A stretch of DNA of 64,000 bases from Streptomyces sp. NRRL WC-3742 (GTDB lineage Bacteria > Actinomycetota > Actinomycetes > Streptomycetales > Streptomycetaceae): positions 1-64,000 of the forward strand of contig NZ_JOCF01000048.1 of NCBI RefSeq assembly GCF_000720635.1, given 5' to 3'. Below the pieces are notes generated by a model. It saw nothing but the letters and a program-made list of their open reading frames with translations, was not told the origin of the DNA and searched no databases. This document shows positions 43,844 to 51,630 of this stretch, one piece after another. Numbering within the stretch: the first letter of the stretch is position 1; each line of letters opens with the position of its first letter. The translations under genes and the position numbers were made by a program.

Positions 43844-44749
43844 TCAGACCGCCTTCGCGAGCGCGGCCGCCACCGTGCCCTCGAGGGCGGGCAGATGGGC
43901 GTCCGCGACGGTCAGTGCGCGGTCGACGAACCCGACCCGGTGGAAGATGTCCGCCGCCTCCTGCTGCTCCGCGACGAACCCGGCGGTGGCGGGCTCCAGC
44001 CGCCAGGGCAGCGCGGTCAGCGCGGTCTCCCAGTCGGCAGCCTGCCCGCCCAGTTCCTCGGCCGCGATCGCGGCGGCCTCGCCCGGGTTGGCGGCCGCCC
44101 AGGCGTCGGCCCGTCGCAGGGCTGCGGTGATCGCGGCGACGACCTCGGGGCGGGCGGTGGCGAAGTCCCGGCGGGTGAAGAACACCGAGCGGTCGGTGAT
44201 GACCTCGCCGGTGCGGATCAGCTCCCGGAACCCGCCGCTGCGGCGGGCGGCGGCCAGTTCGGCGCCCTGGGCGATCCACCCGAGGATCTCGCCGTCGCGC
44301 AGCCGCCGCGCCTGGTCCGCGCCGGCCTCGGGACGGGCGGGCGTCACGTCCACACCGTACGAGAGCCCCTGCGCGTCCAGGGCCTTGGCGAGCAGGTGGG
44401 TCTGCCAGGAGCCGATGCCGAGGACGACGGTGCCGCCCTTGAGGTCGGCCACCGTGCGGACCGGGCCGGAGTCCAGGACGAGCAGGGCGCCGTGGTCGGG
44501 GCGGGGCGCGGAGACGGCCGCGTACACCAGGTCGTGGCCGGCCGCCTGGGCGGTGATCGGCGGGGTGGAGCCGGTGCCGCCGAAGTCGATGGTGCCCTCG
44601 GCGAGCAGGGCGCCGGTGCGGGTGCCGTCCGTGTAGTGGTGGAACGCGCCGGTCTCGCCGAGCGGGGCCAACTCCTCATCCAGGTAAGGAAGTCGGGCGA
44701 GATAGTAGAGGGAGGGGTTACTGGCGTGGACGCCGAGGGTGACGGTCAT
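43844..44749 (-). CDS. SsuA-like sulfonate-binding protein lacking a signal peptide
   Basis: This 301-residue protein has the SsuA/NMT1-type periplasmic-binding fold with the characteristic GTIDFGGTGSTPPITAQAAG, VADLKGGTVVLGIGSWQTHL and ALRRADAWAAANPGEAAAIA segments. Unusually it begins MTVTLGVHASNPSLYYLA with no hydrophobic signal or lipobox, so it should stay in the cytoplasm. GGAG supports the ATG; a TTG upstream adds only three residues. It is nearly fused to ssuD (3 bp apart). It could be a cytosolic substrate carrier for the monooxygenase, or a truncated binding protein. The true exported protein is encoded at 46-47.5 kb. Confidence 0.82.
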   Translation of the reverse strand: MTVTLGVHASNPSLYYLARLPYLDEELAPLGETGAFHHYTDGTRTGALLAEGTIDFGGTGSTPPITAQAAGHDLVYAAVSAPRPDHGALLVLDSGPVRTVADLKGGTVVLGIGSWQTHLLAKALDAQGLSYGVDVTPARPEAGADQARRLRDGEILGWIAQGAELAAARRSGGFRELIRTGEVITDRSVFFTRRDFATARPEVVAAITAALRRADAWAAANPGEAAAIAAEELGGQAADWETALTALPWRLEPATAGFVAEQQEAADIFHRVGFVDRALTVADAHLPALEGTVAAALAKAV

Positions 44750-44819
44750 GGCTCTCAACTCCGGTGGTGCATGCAGTTAACGGGGGAAGGAACGGGGGAA
44801 GGGGCGTGTTCGGGGCGGG

Positions 44820-45572
44820 TCAGTGGACGCCGAGGTCGGCGAGGAGGCGGGCGCGCAGGGCCGCGAAGGCGGGATCGGTCGGGTCGCGGGGGCGCTCGAC
44901 GGCGACCGTCTCGTCGCGGATGAGGTGGCCGCCCCGCAGGACGGCCACGCGGTCGGCCAGGCGCACGGCCTCGTCCACGTCGTGGGTGACGAGCAGGACG
45001 GCCGGGCGGTGGCGCCGGACCAGCTCCCCCACCAGGTCCTGCATGCGCAGCCGGGTGAGCGCGTCCAGGGCCGCGAACGGCTCGTCGAGGAGCAGGAGTT
45101 GCGGCTCCCGCACCAGCGCCCTGGCCAGGGCGACGCGCTGCGCCTCCCCGCCCGAGAGGGTGGCCGGCCAGGCGTCGGCGTGCTTCTCCAGGCCGACCTC
45201 GGCGAGCGCCCGCAGCCCCGTCCCGCGCGTGGCGGCGCCGCGCGGCAGGCCGACCGTGACGTTGGCCAGCACCCGCTTGGACGGCACCAGCCGGGGCTCC
45301 TGGAAGACGACCGTGCGCACCGGCGGGACGAGCACCGTACCGGCGTCCGCCCGGTCGAGCGCGCCGAGGATGCGCAGCAGGGTCGTCTTCCCGGTGCCGC
45401 TGGCGCCGAGCAGGGCCACGAACTCGCCCCGGGCGATGGACAGGTCGACGCCGTCGAGCACGGCCCTGGTGCCGAACTCCCGTCGCAGGCCCCGCAGATG
45501 GACGGCCGGGGCGGCATCGTCGGCATCGGCATCGGCATCGGCGTCGGCGAGGGGCGGGGCGGTCGTGGTCAT
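44820..45572 (-). CDS. ssuB: sulfonate ABC transporter ATP-binding protein
   Basis: This 250-residue ABC ATPase has Walker A LLGASGTGKTTLL (about 53-65), a Q loop VVFQEPRL, signature LSGGEAQRVALARAL, Walker B LLLLDEPFAALD, and the H-loop VTHDVDEA. The N-terminus has an AspAla repeat (ADADADADADD) coded by GCATCG-type DNA repeats. AAGGAG lies before the ATG, which overlaps the permease stop (ATGA). It is in the SsuB/TauB subfamily and powers sulfonate import together with the neighbouring permease and lipoprotein. Confidence 0.9.
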   Translation of the reverse strand: MTTTAPPLADADADADADDAAPAVHLRGLRREFGTRAVLDGVDLSIARGEFVALLGASGTGKTTLLRILGALDRADAGTVLVPPVRTVVFQEPRLVPSKRVLANVTVGLPRGAATRGTGLRALAEVGLEKHADAWPATLSGGEAQRVALARALVREPQLLLLDEPFAALDALTRLRMQDLVGELVRRHRPAVLLVTHDVDEAVRLADRVAVLRGGHLIRDETVAVERPRDPTDPAFAALRARLLADLGVH

Positions 45573-46447
45573 CGGGCTGCTCCTTGGACGGCCTGGCGCC
45601 ACGGCATCAGGAGCCGTTCCAGGGTGCGGACGATCAGGTCCGCGGCGAGGCCGAGCAGTCCGTAGATCAGGATGCAGACGGCGAGGACGTCGGTGCGCGA
45701 GTAGTTCTGGGCCTGGGCCATCAAGTACCCGATGCCCTCGGTGGAGTTGATCTCCTCGGCAGCGATCAGGGCGATCACGCTGAGCGTCATCGACAGCCGC
45801 AGCCCGGAGAGCAGCGAGGGCAGTGCGCCGGGCAGGACGACGGTGCGCACGACGGCCCAGCGGCCGAGGCCGAAGCTGTGCATCGCCTCGACCAGCTTGC
45901 GGTCGGTGCTGCGGACGCCGCCGGAGGCGGAGACGTACATCGGGAAGCTGGTGGCGACGCCGATCAGGGCGATCTTGGCGGTCTCCGTGATGCCGAACCA
46001 CACCATGAACAGCGGGACCAGCGCCAGGAACGGGACGGTGCGCAGGACTTGGATCGCCGAGTCGAGCAACTCCTCGCCGAGGCGGGTGAATCCGGTGACC
46101 ACGCCGAGGACCAGGCCGACGGAGGCGCCGAGGAGCAGGCCGAGACCGGCGCGGGTGAGGGAGACGGCGAGGGCGTCGGTCAGCTGGCCGTTGCCCCACA
46201 ACTCCCCCACCGCCTCGGCGACCTGGGCGGGCGAGGCCAGGACGTCCTGGGTGAGCGCGCCGATGGCGGAGGCGGTGAACCAGGCGGCGAGCAGGGCCAG
46301 CGGGCCGAGGGCGCGCAAGGTGAGGGCGAGCGCGCGTGGCCGGGGCCTGCGCACCCTGGCCCGAGGCTCGACCAGTCCGGCGGCGAGGGCGGCCTCGGTG
46401 TCGGCGGCCGGGGCGGTGGGCGTATCCGTGGGGGTGGCGGTGCTCAT
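45569..46447 (-). CDS. ssuC: sulfonate ABC transporter permease
   Basis: This 292-residue membrane protein has six helices and the EAA loop of the binding-protein-dependent permeases (EAMHSFGLGRWAVVRTVVLP, about 180-200). VPLFMVWFGITETAKIALI and TAAEEINSTEGIGYLMAQAQ-like segments fit SsuC. It is linked by ATGA overlaps on both sides: with the binding-protein gene upstream and the ATPase gene downstream, so the three are translated together. The cytoplasmic N-terminus is about 45 residues of low-complexity sequence. Confidence 0.9.
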   Translation of the reverse strand: MSTATPTDTPTAPAADTEAALAAGLVEPRARVRRPRPRALALTLRALGPLALLAAWFTASAIGALTQDVLASPAQVAEAVGELWGNGQLTDALAVSLTRAGLGLLLGASVGLVLGVVTGFTRLGEELLDSAIQVLRTVPFLALVPLFMVWFGITETAKIALIGVATSFPMYVSASGGVRSTDRKLVEAMHSFGLGRWAVVRTVVLPGALPSLLSGLRLSMTLSVIALIAAEEINSTEGIGYLMAQAQNYSRTDVLAVCILIYGLLGLAADLIVRTLERLLMPWRQAVQGAAR

Positions 46448-47469
46448 TTGGCACCGTCTCCGAGCTGGTCGACGTCGACCAGGTACGGCTTGACGTCGAC
46501 CAGCTGCTTGGTGACCTTCTGGTCGGCGAAGAACGAGGCGACGACGCCGAAGCGGGCGGTGTCGGCCTCGGAGATGGCGCCGGCGACGGCGCCCTGGCGG
46601 CTGACGTTCACCGCGACCTCCTTCTCGGCGGGGGTGACGGCGGTCGGGCCGGCGTCGGTGAAGACGTTGAGGTACCCGGCCGGATCGGCCTTCTCCTTCT
46701 GGCCGTTGTCGCGCAGGTAGGCGTAGAAGGTCTTCACCACCTCGGGGTGCTTGTCGGCGAAGCCGTTGCGCACCGCCCAGACGGCGTAGTTGTCGGAGCC
46801 GATCTCCTTGCCGTTGACCAGGAAGCGGGCCCCGGCGTTGGCGACGGCGGGGGTGGAGAAGGTGTTCCACGTCGCCCAGGCGTCCACCTGGCCGGAGTTG
46901 AAGACGCCGGAGGTCTGGTCGGCGCGCAGGTAGACCCGCTCGACCTTGTCGGCCGGGATGCCGTTCTTCTCCAGCGCCTTGAGCAGCAGGTACTCGCTGG
47001 TGCCGCCCTGGGAGACGGCCACCTTCCTGCCGACCAGGTCCTGGACGGACTTGATGGGCGAGTCGTTCTTGACCAGGATTCCCTCGCCGACGCCGTCGGG
47101 GGCCGTCTGGGCGAAGAGCTTGAAGCCCGGCTTCTGGGCGAGCGCGGCCACCGCCGAGGTGATCGAGCCCTGGGCGATGTCGAGCTGGTCGGCGGAGAGC
47201 GCCTGCGCGGCGGGGGCGAACGGCCCGGCGCTGCCTGTCCAGGCGACCTTGGCGTGGACGGCGGCGAGGGCCTTGTCGAGCGTGCCGTCCTTCTTGCCAC
47301 GGGCGAGGAAGCCGTTGTTGCCGGGGTCGGGCAGCCGGAGCACCACCTCCGCCGCGCCGGCCCCGCCGACGGAAGCCTTGGCCCCGTCGGTGGACGAGCC
47401 GCAGGCGGCCAGGGCGGTGGAGGCGAGCAGTGCGGTGGCGGCGAGGGCGAGACGGGCGGAGGGGGTCAT
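46444..47469 (-). CDS. ssuA: sulfonate ABC transporter substrate-binding lipoprotein
   Basis: This 341-residue protein has a lipoprotein signal: hydrophobic LALAATALLASTALAAC with lipobox LAAC, giving a lipid-modified Cys at about 23. The mature part is an NMT1/SsuA-type binding fold with QLDIAQGSITSAVAAL, VQDLVGRKVAVSQGGTSEYL and GQVDAWATWNTFS. Its stop overlaps the permease ATG. It lies 173 bp downstream of the DszB-like gene, with a heptamer array between. Bound ligand is unknown; sulfonates are most likely from the neighbours. Confidence 0.9.
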   Translation of the reverse strand: MTPSARLALAATALLASTALAACGSSTDGAKASVGGAGAAEVVLRLPDPGNNGFLARGKKDGTLDKALAAVHAKVAWTGSAGPFAPAAQALSADQLDIAQGSITSAVAALAQKPGFKLFAQTAPDGVGEGILVKNDSPIKSVQDLVGRKVAVSQGGTSEYLLLKALEKNGIPADKVERVYLRADQTSGVFNSGQVDAWATWNTFSTPAVANAGARFLVNGKEIGSDNYAVWAVRNGFADKHPEVVKTFYAYLRDNGQKEKADPAGYLNVFTDAGPTAVTPAEKEVAVNVSRQGAVAGAISEADTARFGVVASFFADQKVTKQLVDVKPYLVDVDQLGDGAK

Positions 47470-47514
47470 GCGAGGTGCTCCAGGGGAGGTCGGGGGGCGG
47501 TGAATGGCGGGTCG

Positions 47515-47645
47515 CAGCTGACAGGTGTCAAACGACGGATGTCGGATGACGGATTTCAGTGGTTGTTCGCTGACATCTGTTCGCTGACATCTGTCGACCG
47601 GTCGCTGTTCGCTGAAAGTCGTCAGCTGTCAGCTGTCAGTCGTCA
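47515..47645. repeat. inverted heptamer repeat array (site 4)
   Basis: About eighteen 7-bp units: GACGGAT, GTCGGAT, GACGGAT in one direction and TGTTCGC, TGACATC, TGTCAGC, TGTCAGT in the other. It starts at the stop of the DszB-like gene and occupies nearly all of the spacer to the ssuA start. Confidence 0.85.
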
Positions 47646-48683
47646 GGTGTTCGCGGCGCTCAGCCCGGCCCGCCGCTCGCGCAGCAGTTCACGGGCGGCG
47701 CGCAGCGGCTCGGGGGCGGCCCAGGTGGCGATGTCCACCGGGGCGGCGAGGAATCCCCACTCCCTGAGGAAACGTTCCTGCTGCGCCAGGAGGTCCAGCC
47801 GCTCCCCCGACAGGTCCAGGTGCAGGGTGCGGTGGCCGCCTGCCGCGTAGGCTCCGGCGACACCCTCGGCGCCCGCGCCGGTCTCGGCCCGCAGGATCCG
47901 CGCCACCTCCTCCGGGCGGTCGGCCGCCCAGTCGGCGGCGTCCAGCAGGACGGCCAGGAAGCGGGCCACCAGGTCGGGGCGCTCGTCCAGCAGCCGCTGA
48001 TGGACGGTCACGGGCCGGGGCGTCCCGTTGTTGACGCGGGCCCGGCGGTCCGGCAGCGCGTCCAGGTCGACGGCCACCTCCGCGCCGATCCGGCGGGCCG
48101 CCTCGACGGCGAGCGCCCCCTTCACGTACACGGCGTCCACCGCACCGTCCCGCAGCGCGGCCAGCTCACCCGCCCACTGCCCGCCGCCGGGCGGCGCGGG
48201 GACGTCCACCAGCTCGGCGTCGTCCAGGGTGAGCCCGGCGCGGCCCAGGGCGCCGTGGAAGCCCGCGAGGGCCATGGCCCGCCAGAAGTCGATGGCGATG
48301 CCATGATGTGGGATCGCCAGCCGTAGGCCGCGCAGCTGCGCCGGCTCGGTGATCCCGCTGCCCGCCCGGACCAGTACCACCTGGCGCTCCTCGATCCAGG
48401 TGAGCCCGATCAGCCGGGTCGCCTCGCCGCGCGAACGCGCCCACAGCGCGGGGACGTTGCCGCCCTCGCGGACCAGGCCCGGGAGCGCGTGGGTGTAGTG
48501 GTGGTCGGCCGCCTCCTCCGGCGGTGCGTCCTGCAGGGAGCGGACGGTGATCCCGTCGGCGGCGAACTCCCGGGCGAGCCAGCCCTGATCGGCGGCGATG
48601 CCGGTCGCGGTGGGCACCGGGCAGCGGGTGAACCAGAGGATGTCGGGGGCGGAGTCGGGGGCACCAAGGGCACGGCTGGACAC
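47643..48683 (-). CDS. DszB-like desulfinase homologue
   Basis: This 346-residue protein resembles DszB, the 2'-hydroxybiphenyl-2-sulfinate desulfinase of Rhodococcus, a member of the NMT1/SsuA fold that became an enzyme. The catalytic Cys27 of DszB aligns with Cys21 in FTRCPVPTATG, His60 with His62, and Arg70 with Arg72 in HHYTHALPGLVREGGNVPAL, with the His-Arg spacing of 10 retained. The C-terminal WAAPEPL also matches DszB. There is no signal peptide. AGAGGA lies before the GTG. It is the first structural gene of a sulfonate operon, after a Cys leader peptide. The substrate need not be a biphenyl. Confidence 0.82.
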   Translation of the reverse strand: MSSRALGAPDSAPDILWFTRCPVPTATGIAADQGWLAREFAADGITVRSLQDAPPEEAADHHYTHALPGLVREGGNVPALWARSRGEATRLIGLTWIEERQVVLVRAGSGITEPAQLRGLRLAIPHHGIAIDFWRAMALAGFHGALGRAGLTLDDAELVDVPAPPGGGQWAGELAALRDGAVDAVYVKGALAVEAARRIGAEVAVDLDALPDRRARVNNGTPRPVTVHQRLLDERPDLVARFLAVLLDAADWAADRPEEVARILRAETGAGAEGVAGAYAAGGHRTLHLDLSGERLDLLAQQERFLREWGFLAAPVDIATWAAPEPLRAARELLRERRAGLSAANT

Positions 48684-49077
48684 GGGATGTGGTCCTCTGC
48701 GGAGGTCGAAGGCCGAAGATCGGGGAGCGCGCGGCCGGGGGTCCGACCGGCGTGAAGGGGTGGTGGCGTCAGTGACGACAGGCGCAGGGAGAGGGACACC
48801 GGTGCATGGTCACGGTTCCTCTCCTTCCTGCGCGTTGATACGAGTTGACGCGGATCGAGTGCGCCCGGGCCGGGGGCTTCCGGGGCGATGTGTCGAGCGT
48901 TCCACGGCGGCGGAGCCCGGGGCAAGGGTTTGCCACATCGTGGGATCTGTTGTTCACGAACGCCATCCCATTGCAACCGCGCCGACACAATCCCGCAGCA
49001 CCCGCTGGCCTACGCTGAGACTTCCTCCGGCGGACCGGCCGGATCTTCGAAGTCGTCGAACCGAAACGCGAGGTGCC
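48684..49077. other. divergent promoter region, sulfur operon / IclR gene
   Basis: Apart from the leader peptide (48769-48813), no gene is present. GCCGG/CCGGC pairing in the 85 bp after the leader could form an attenuator stem. At 48953-48962 the palindrome GTTCACGAAC is a possible operator for the IclR gene or the sulfur operon. The promoters of both transcripts must lie in 48830-49040. Confidence 0.5.
48769..48813 (-). CDS. cysteine-rich leader peptide
   Basis: A 14-codon ORF reads MTMHRCPSPCACRH (GTG start) and is preceded by GGAAGGAGAGG at a good distance. Three Cys codons in the last nine positions resemble the Cys-rich attenuator leaders found upstream of sulfur-assimilation genes in actinobacteria. 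It ends 85 bp before the DszB-like gene. A plausible role is to sense Cys-tRNA supply by ribosome stalling and so switch the sulfonate operon on during sulfur starvation. No experimental support is available from sequence alone. Confidence 0.72.
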   Translation of the reverse strand: MTMHRCPSPCACRH

Positions 49078-49863
49078 ATGGCCGAGGCCGCGACCGCCGC
49101 CGTCCAGAGTCCACCGGCCGGTGCGCAGGCCGTCCAGCGCGCGCTGGGGCTGCTGCACTGTTTCCACGACAACGGACCGGACTTGAGCGCCTCGGACCTG
49201 GCCCGCCGGATGGACCTCTCGGTCTCCACCGCGCACCGGCTCGCCCGCACGCTGGTGAGCGCCGGGTTCCTGGAGCAGGACGAGCAGACGGCGCGCTACC
49301 GGCTCGGCCCGGCGGTCGCCGAACTCGGCCAGCTCACCTTCCACCAGCGCGGACTCCACCTGGCCGCACCGGAGTTGAACCGACTCGCCGAGCGCACCAA
49401 CGCCACCGCCGACCTGGCCATACGCAGCGGCTCGCACGCGGTGATCCTGGTGGGCGGCTCCGTCCGCCCGGACACGGGCCTCGGCCTGCGCCGTCCGCTG
49501 CACTCCACGGCGCTCGGCAAGGTGCTGCTGGCCTGGCCGCGCCCGGGCGAGTGCGCGCTGTCGACACTCGGCCCGCTGAGCTCCTTCACCGACCGGACGA
49601 TCACCGAACCGGCGCTGCTGGACGAGGAGTTGGGAAAGGTGAGGGCCCTCGGGTACGCCGTCAACGACGGCGAGTCGGCCGCCGGGGTGCGCACGGTCGC
49701 GGTGCCCGTCCTGGACGTCACCGGGCAGGCCCGCTTCGCGCTGGCCGTCCGCTCGACCCCGGCCCACCTCACCGACGACCGCCTGGCCTGGTTCCTCGGC
49801 CATGCCCGAGCCTGCGCCGACGCCCTGGCCGTCCTGCTGCTTCCGCCCGACCAGCGCGCCTGA
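49078..49863 (+). CDS. IclR family regulator divergent from sulfonate operon
   Basis: This 261-residue IclR protein has the winged helix in about 15-75 (AQAVQRALGLLHCFHDNG; DLSVSTAHRLARTLVSAGFL) and the effector domain after about 85 (ALGKVLLAWPRPGE; GYAVNDGESAAGVRTVAVPV). CGAGGTGCC precedes the ATG. It is divergent from the sulfonate/sulfinate operon, with the leader peptide between them, so it is likely the local regulator; the palindrome GTTCACGAAC lies in the spacer. A strong hairpin follows its stop. Confidence 0.88.
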   Translation: MAEAATAAVQSPPAGAQAVQRALGLLHCFHDNGPDLSASDLARRMDLSVSTAHRLARTLVSAGFLEQDEQTARYRLGPAVAELGQLTFHQRGLHLAAPELNRLAERTNATADLAIRSGSHAVILVGGSVRPDTGLGLRRPLHSTALGKVLLAWPRPGECALSTLGPLSSFTDRTITEPALLDEELGKVRALGYAVNDGESAAGVRTVAVPVLDVTGQARFALAVRSTPAHLTDDRLAWFLGHARACADALAVLLLPPDQRA

Positions 49864-49894
49864 CCGATCCCCGCCCGGCCCTCACCCGGGAACG

Positions 49895-49946
49895 CGCTAC
49901 GGCGGGCCGCCCGCCGGACGACCGTCCGGGGCGACCCGCCGTAGCG
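49895..49946. terminator. bidirectional hairpin between IclR and winged-helix genes
   Basis: CGCTACGGCGGG pairs perfectly with CCCGCCGTAGCG, and inside the loop further GC pairing occurs. It lies 32 bp after the IclR stop and 17 bp from the end of the convergent winged-helix gene. Confidence 0.85.
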
Positions 49947-49963
49947 GTGGGAAGAGCGGCCTA

Positions 49964-50704
49964 TCAGCTCGCCGGGGTGTACTTGTAGCCGACCCGACGG
50001 ACCGTCACGATGCTGTCGCGGTACGCCGCGCCGAGCTTGCGCCGCAGCCGGGCGACGTGCACGTCGACCGTACGGCCGTCGCCGACGTGCCCGTACCCCC
50101 ACACCGCCGAGACCAGGTGGTCCCGGGTGTGCACCCGCTGCGGGTGCTCGGTGAGGTGGGAGAGCAGCTCGAACTCCAGGTACGTGAGGTCGAGCAACCG
50201 CCCGTCGACGTAGGCGTTGCGCCGCTCGGTGTCGACGGTGATGCCCCGCCCGACCGGACGCACCGGGCGCGGCGCCGCCACGGCCGGGGCCGCGGGAGCG
50301 GCCGGAGCCGGAGCCACGGCGGCCGGGTTCTCGGCCGGCACCAGCACCAGGTACCCGACCATCGGCTGTCCGGCCGCGCCGGTGAACTGCCCGCCGTACT
50401 GGGCGAGCAGACCCTGCGGCAGCGCGCCCTCCGGCAGGGCGGCGACGACGGTCGCCCCCTCCGGCAGCGCGGCGAGCAGCGCCTGCGGCGCGGCGGGCAC
50501 GACGGGTGCGGCAGGTAGGGAGGGAGCAGCGGGAGCGACCGGAGCAGCCGCCGGACGGCCGTGCCCCGCAAGGGAGTTGGGCAGGCCGCGCCCGGCCTGC
50601 GGCACCGCGCCGCCGGAGGGGAGGACGTTGGGGAAGGACCGGACCGCGCGCAGGTGCGGGGTCGCGGCGGGCAGGGGGAGGGTGGCCGTGGAGGAGGAAG
50701 ACAT
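49964..50704 (-). CDS. OmpR-type winged-helix regulator without receiver domain
   Basis: This 246-residue protein ends in an OmpR/PhoB DNA-binding domain (about 150-246; LLDLTYLEFELLSHLTEHPQ, VSAVWGYGHVGDGRTVDVHV, ARLRRKLG, TVRRVGYKY). The first 150 residues are Ala/Pro-rich, partly repetitive, with no receiver domain or phospho-acceptor Asp. Stretch PEGATVVAALPEGALPQGLL is a short internal repeat. Such orphan winged-helix proteins occur in streptomycetes, and one may relate to sulfur or stress control. The upstream 545 bp lack a gene but a Cys leader ORF lies at its far end on the same strand. Confidence 0.82.
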   Translation of the reverse strand: MSSSSTATLPLPAATPHLRAVRSFPNVLPSGGAVPQAGRGLPNSLAGHGRPAAAPVAPAAPSLPAAPVVPAAPQALLAALPEGATVVAALPEGALPQGLLAQYGGQFTGAAGQPMVGYLVLVPAENPAAVAPAPAAPAAPAVAAPRPVRPVGRGITVDTERRNAYVDGRLLDLTYLEFELLSHLTEHPQRVHTRDHLVSAVWGYGHVGDGRTVDVHVARLRRKLGAAYRDSIVTVRRVGYKYTPAS

Positions 50705-51249
50705 GGTGACCGCTCATTTCGCGCGTGACGGACGGGGTGGAGTCGTCTGCGCGTCGACCGGGCTGTTCCGCGGGTGCGGACTCGGGGGTGAGACCGAGTC
50801 AGCGGGCGGAGGGCCGGGACGCGCCGGGCGAGCCCGGACACGTCTGGTCGAACAGGTGCGGCTGCCGCGAGGGCCAGAACGGCTCGAGGTCCGTCAGGCC
50901 CGTGCGGCCGGAGCCGCCGCGCTCGGCGTCGCGGCGTCCGCACCCGTTCGTCCGGCCGGGCCAGTGATCGTGCGAGCGGCCGGGCCGGTCGCCGGAGGGC
51001 ATCGCGGGGGCCGGCCGTCCGGGTGTGCGGGGTCGGTGGCGGGCGGTGCCGGGGGCGGCGGGTCTGGAGCAGGCGTTGTTCACTGGTGGGTTCTCCGCGA
51101 GGCGGGGCCGGTAACGGGAAGGCCGCGGACGCGTCGACGGCTGGTCCGCCACGTCCGCCACGGCCTGGTCGACGGGATCGGCGGCAGGTCGGAGGGCCGC
51201 CGGAAAGGGCTCGGCGCCTGGGACGTACCGCGGGGATGGGGTCGGCCGG
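50705..51249. other. 545-bp spacer upstream of winged-helix gene
   Basis: Several open frames cross this stretch on both strands but none has a sensible start signal or family resemblance, and they are rich in Arg, Gly and Pro as expected for shadow frames at high GC. It may be the long leader of the winged-helix mRNA, downstream of the Cys leader peptide, or a degraded gene. Confidence 0.45.
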
Positions 51250-51375
51250 TCAGCGACAACAGGCGCTGCAGATCAGCGCGTGGTCGATGTAGCGGCGGAC
51301 GGTGAGTACCGGGGCTGCGGCGGCGGACATCGTGGGGACGGGTGCGACGGTCTCGCGTCGTCGGTCGACGGTCAT
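51250..51375 (-). CDS. cysteine-rich leader peptide, orphan
   Basis: A 41-codon ORF with ATG preceded by GGAGGGC ends LTVRRYIDHALICSACCR and stop. An RRxID segment followed by a Cys-rich C-terminus is typical of the small streptomycete ORFs annotated as putative leader peptides upstream of sulfur genes. Here the next gene on the same strand is the orphan winged-helix regulator, 546 bp downstream, so the regulator may be under cysteine control. A shorter start at MSAAAAPVLT is possible. Codon and context evidence are modest. Confidence 0.6.
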   Translation of the reverse strand: MTVDRRRETVAPVPTMSAAAAPVLTVRRYIDHALICSACCR

Positions 51376-51630
51376 CCTGCTGCCCTCCCCCTTCGTCCTG
51401 CCCTCGGTCCGCGCGGCGGCCACCCTGTCGGGTGCTTCGCCGGCCTCGCCCCACCGGTTCGTCGAAGGCCGGGCGGCCGCGCCCTGACGGCGCGACCCTC
51501 CCCACGGCACGACCGGGGGCGGCCTTCGTCGACAGAGCCTTCCACGGCCGGGGCCGTCTAGGCAACCTTCCGGACGCCCGACGTCCGGAATGTGGACGCC
51601 GGAATGAGACGGTGGAGGTGTGACCGCAGG

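Noticed and set aside
42767..48683. Complete dsz (dibenzothiophene) pathway
   Set aside because: Only a DszB-like protein and an SsuD-type monooxygenase are present; there is no DszA or DszC, so dibenzothiophene use is not supported.
50217..51305. Open frame on the plus strand through the winged-helix leader region
   Set aside because: Composition is typical of shadow frames, it begins inside the winged-helix coding region, and it has no start signal or family match.
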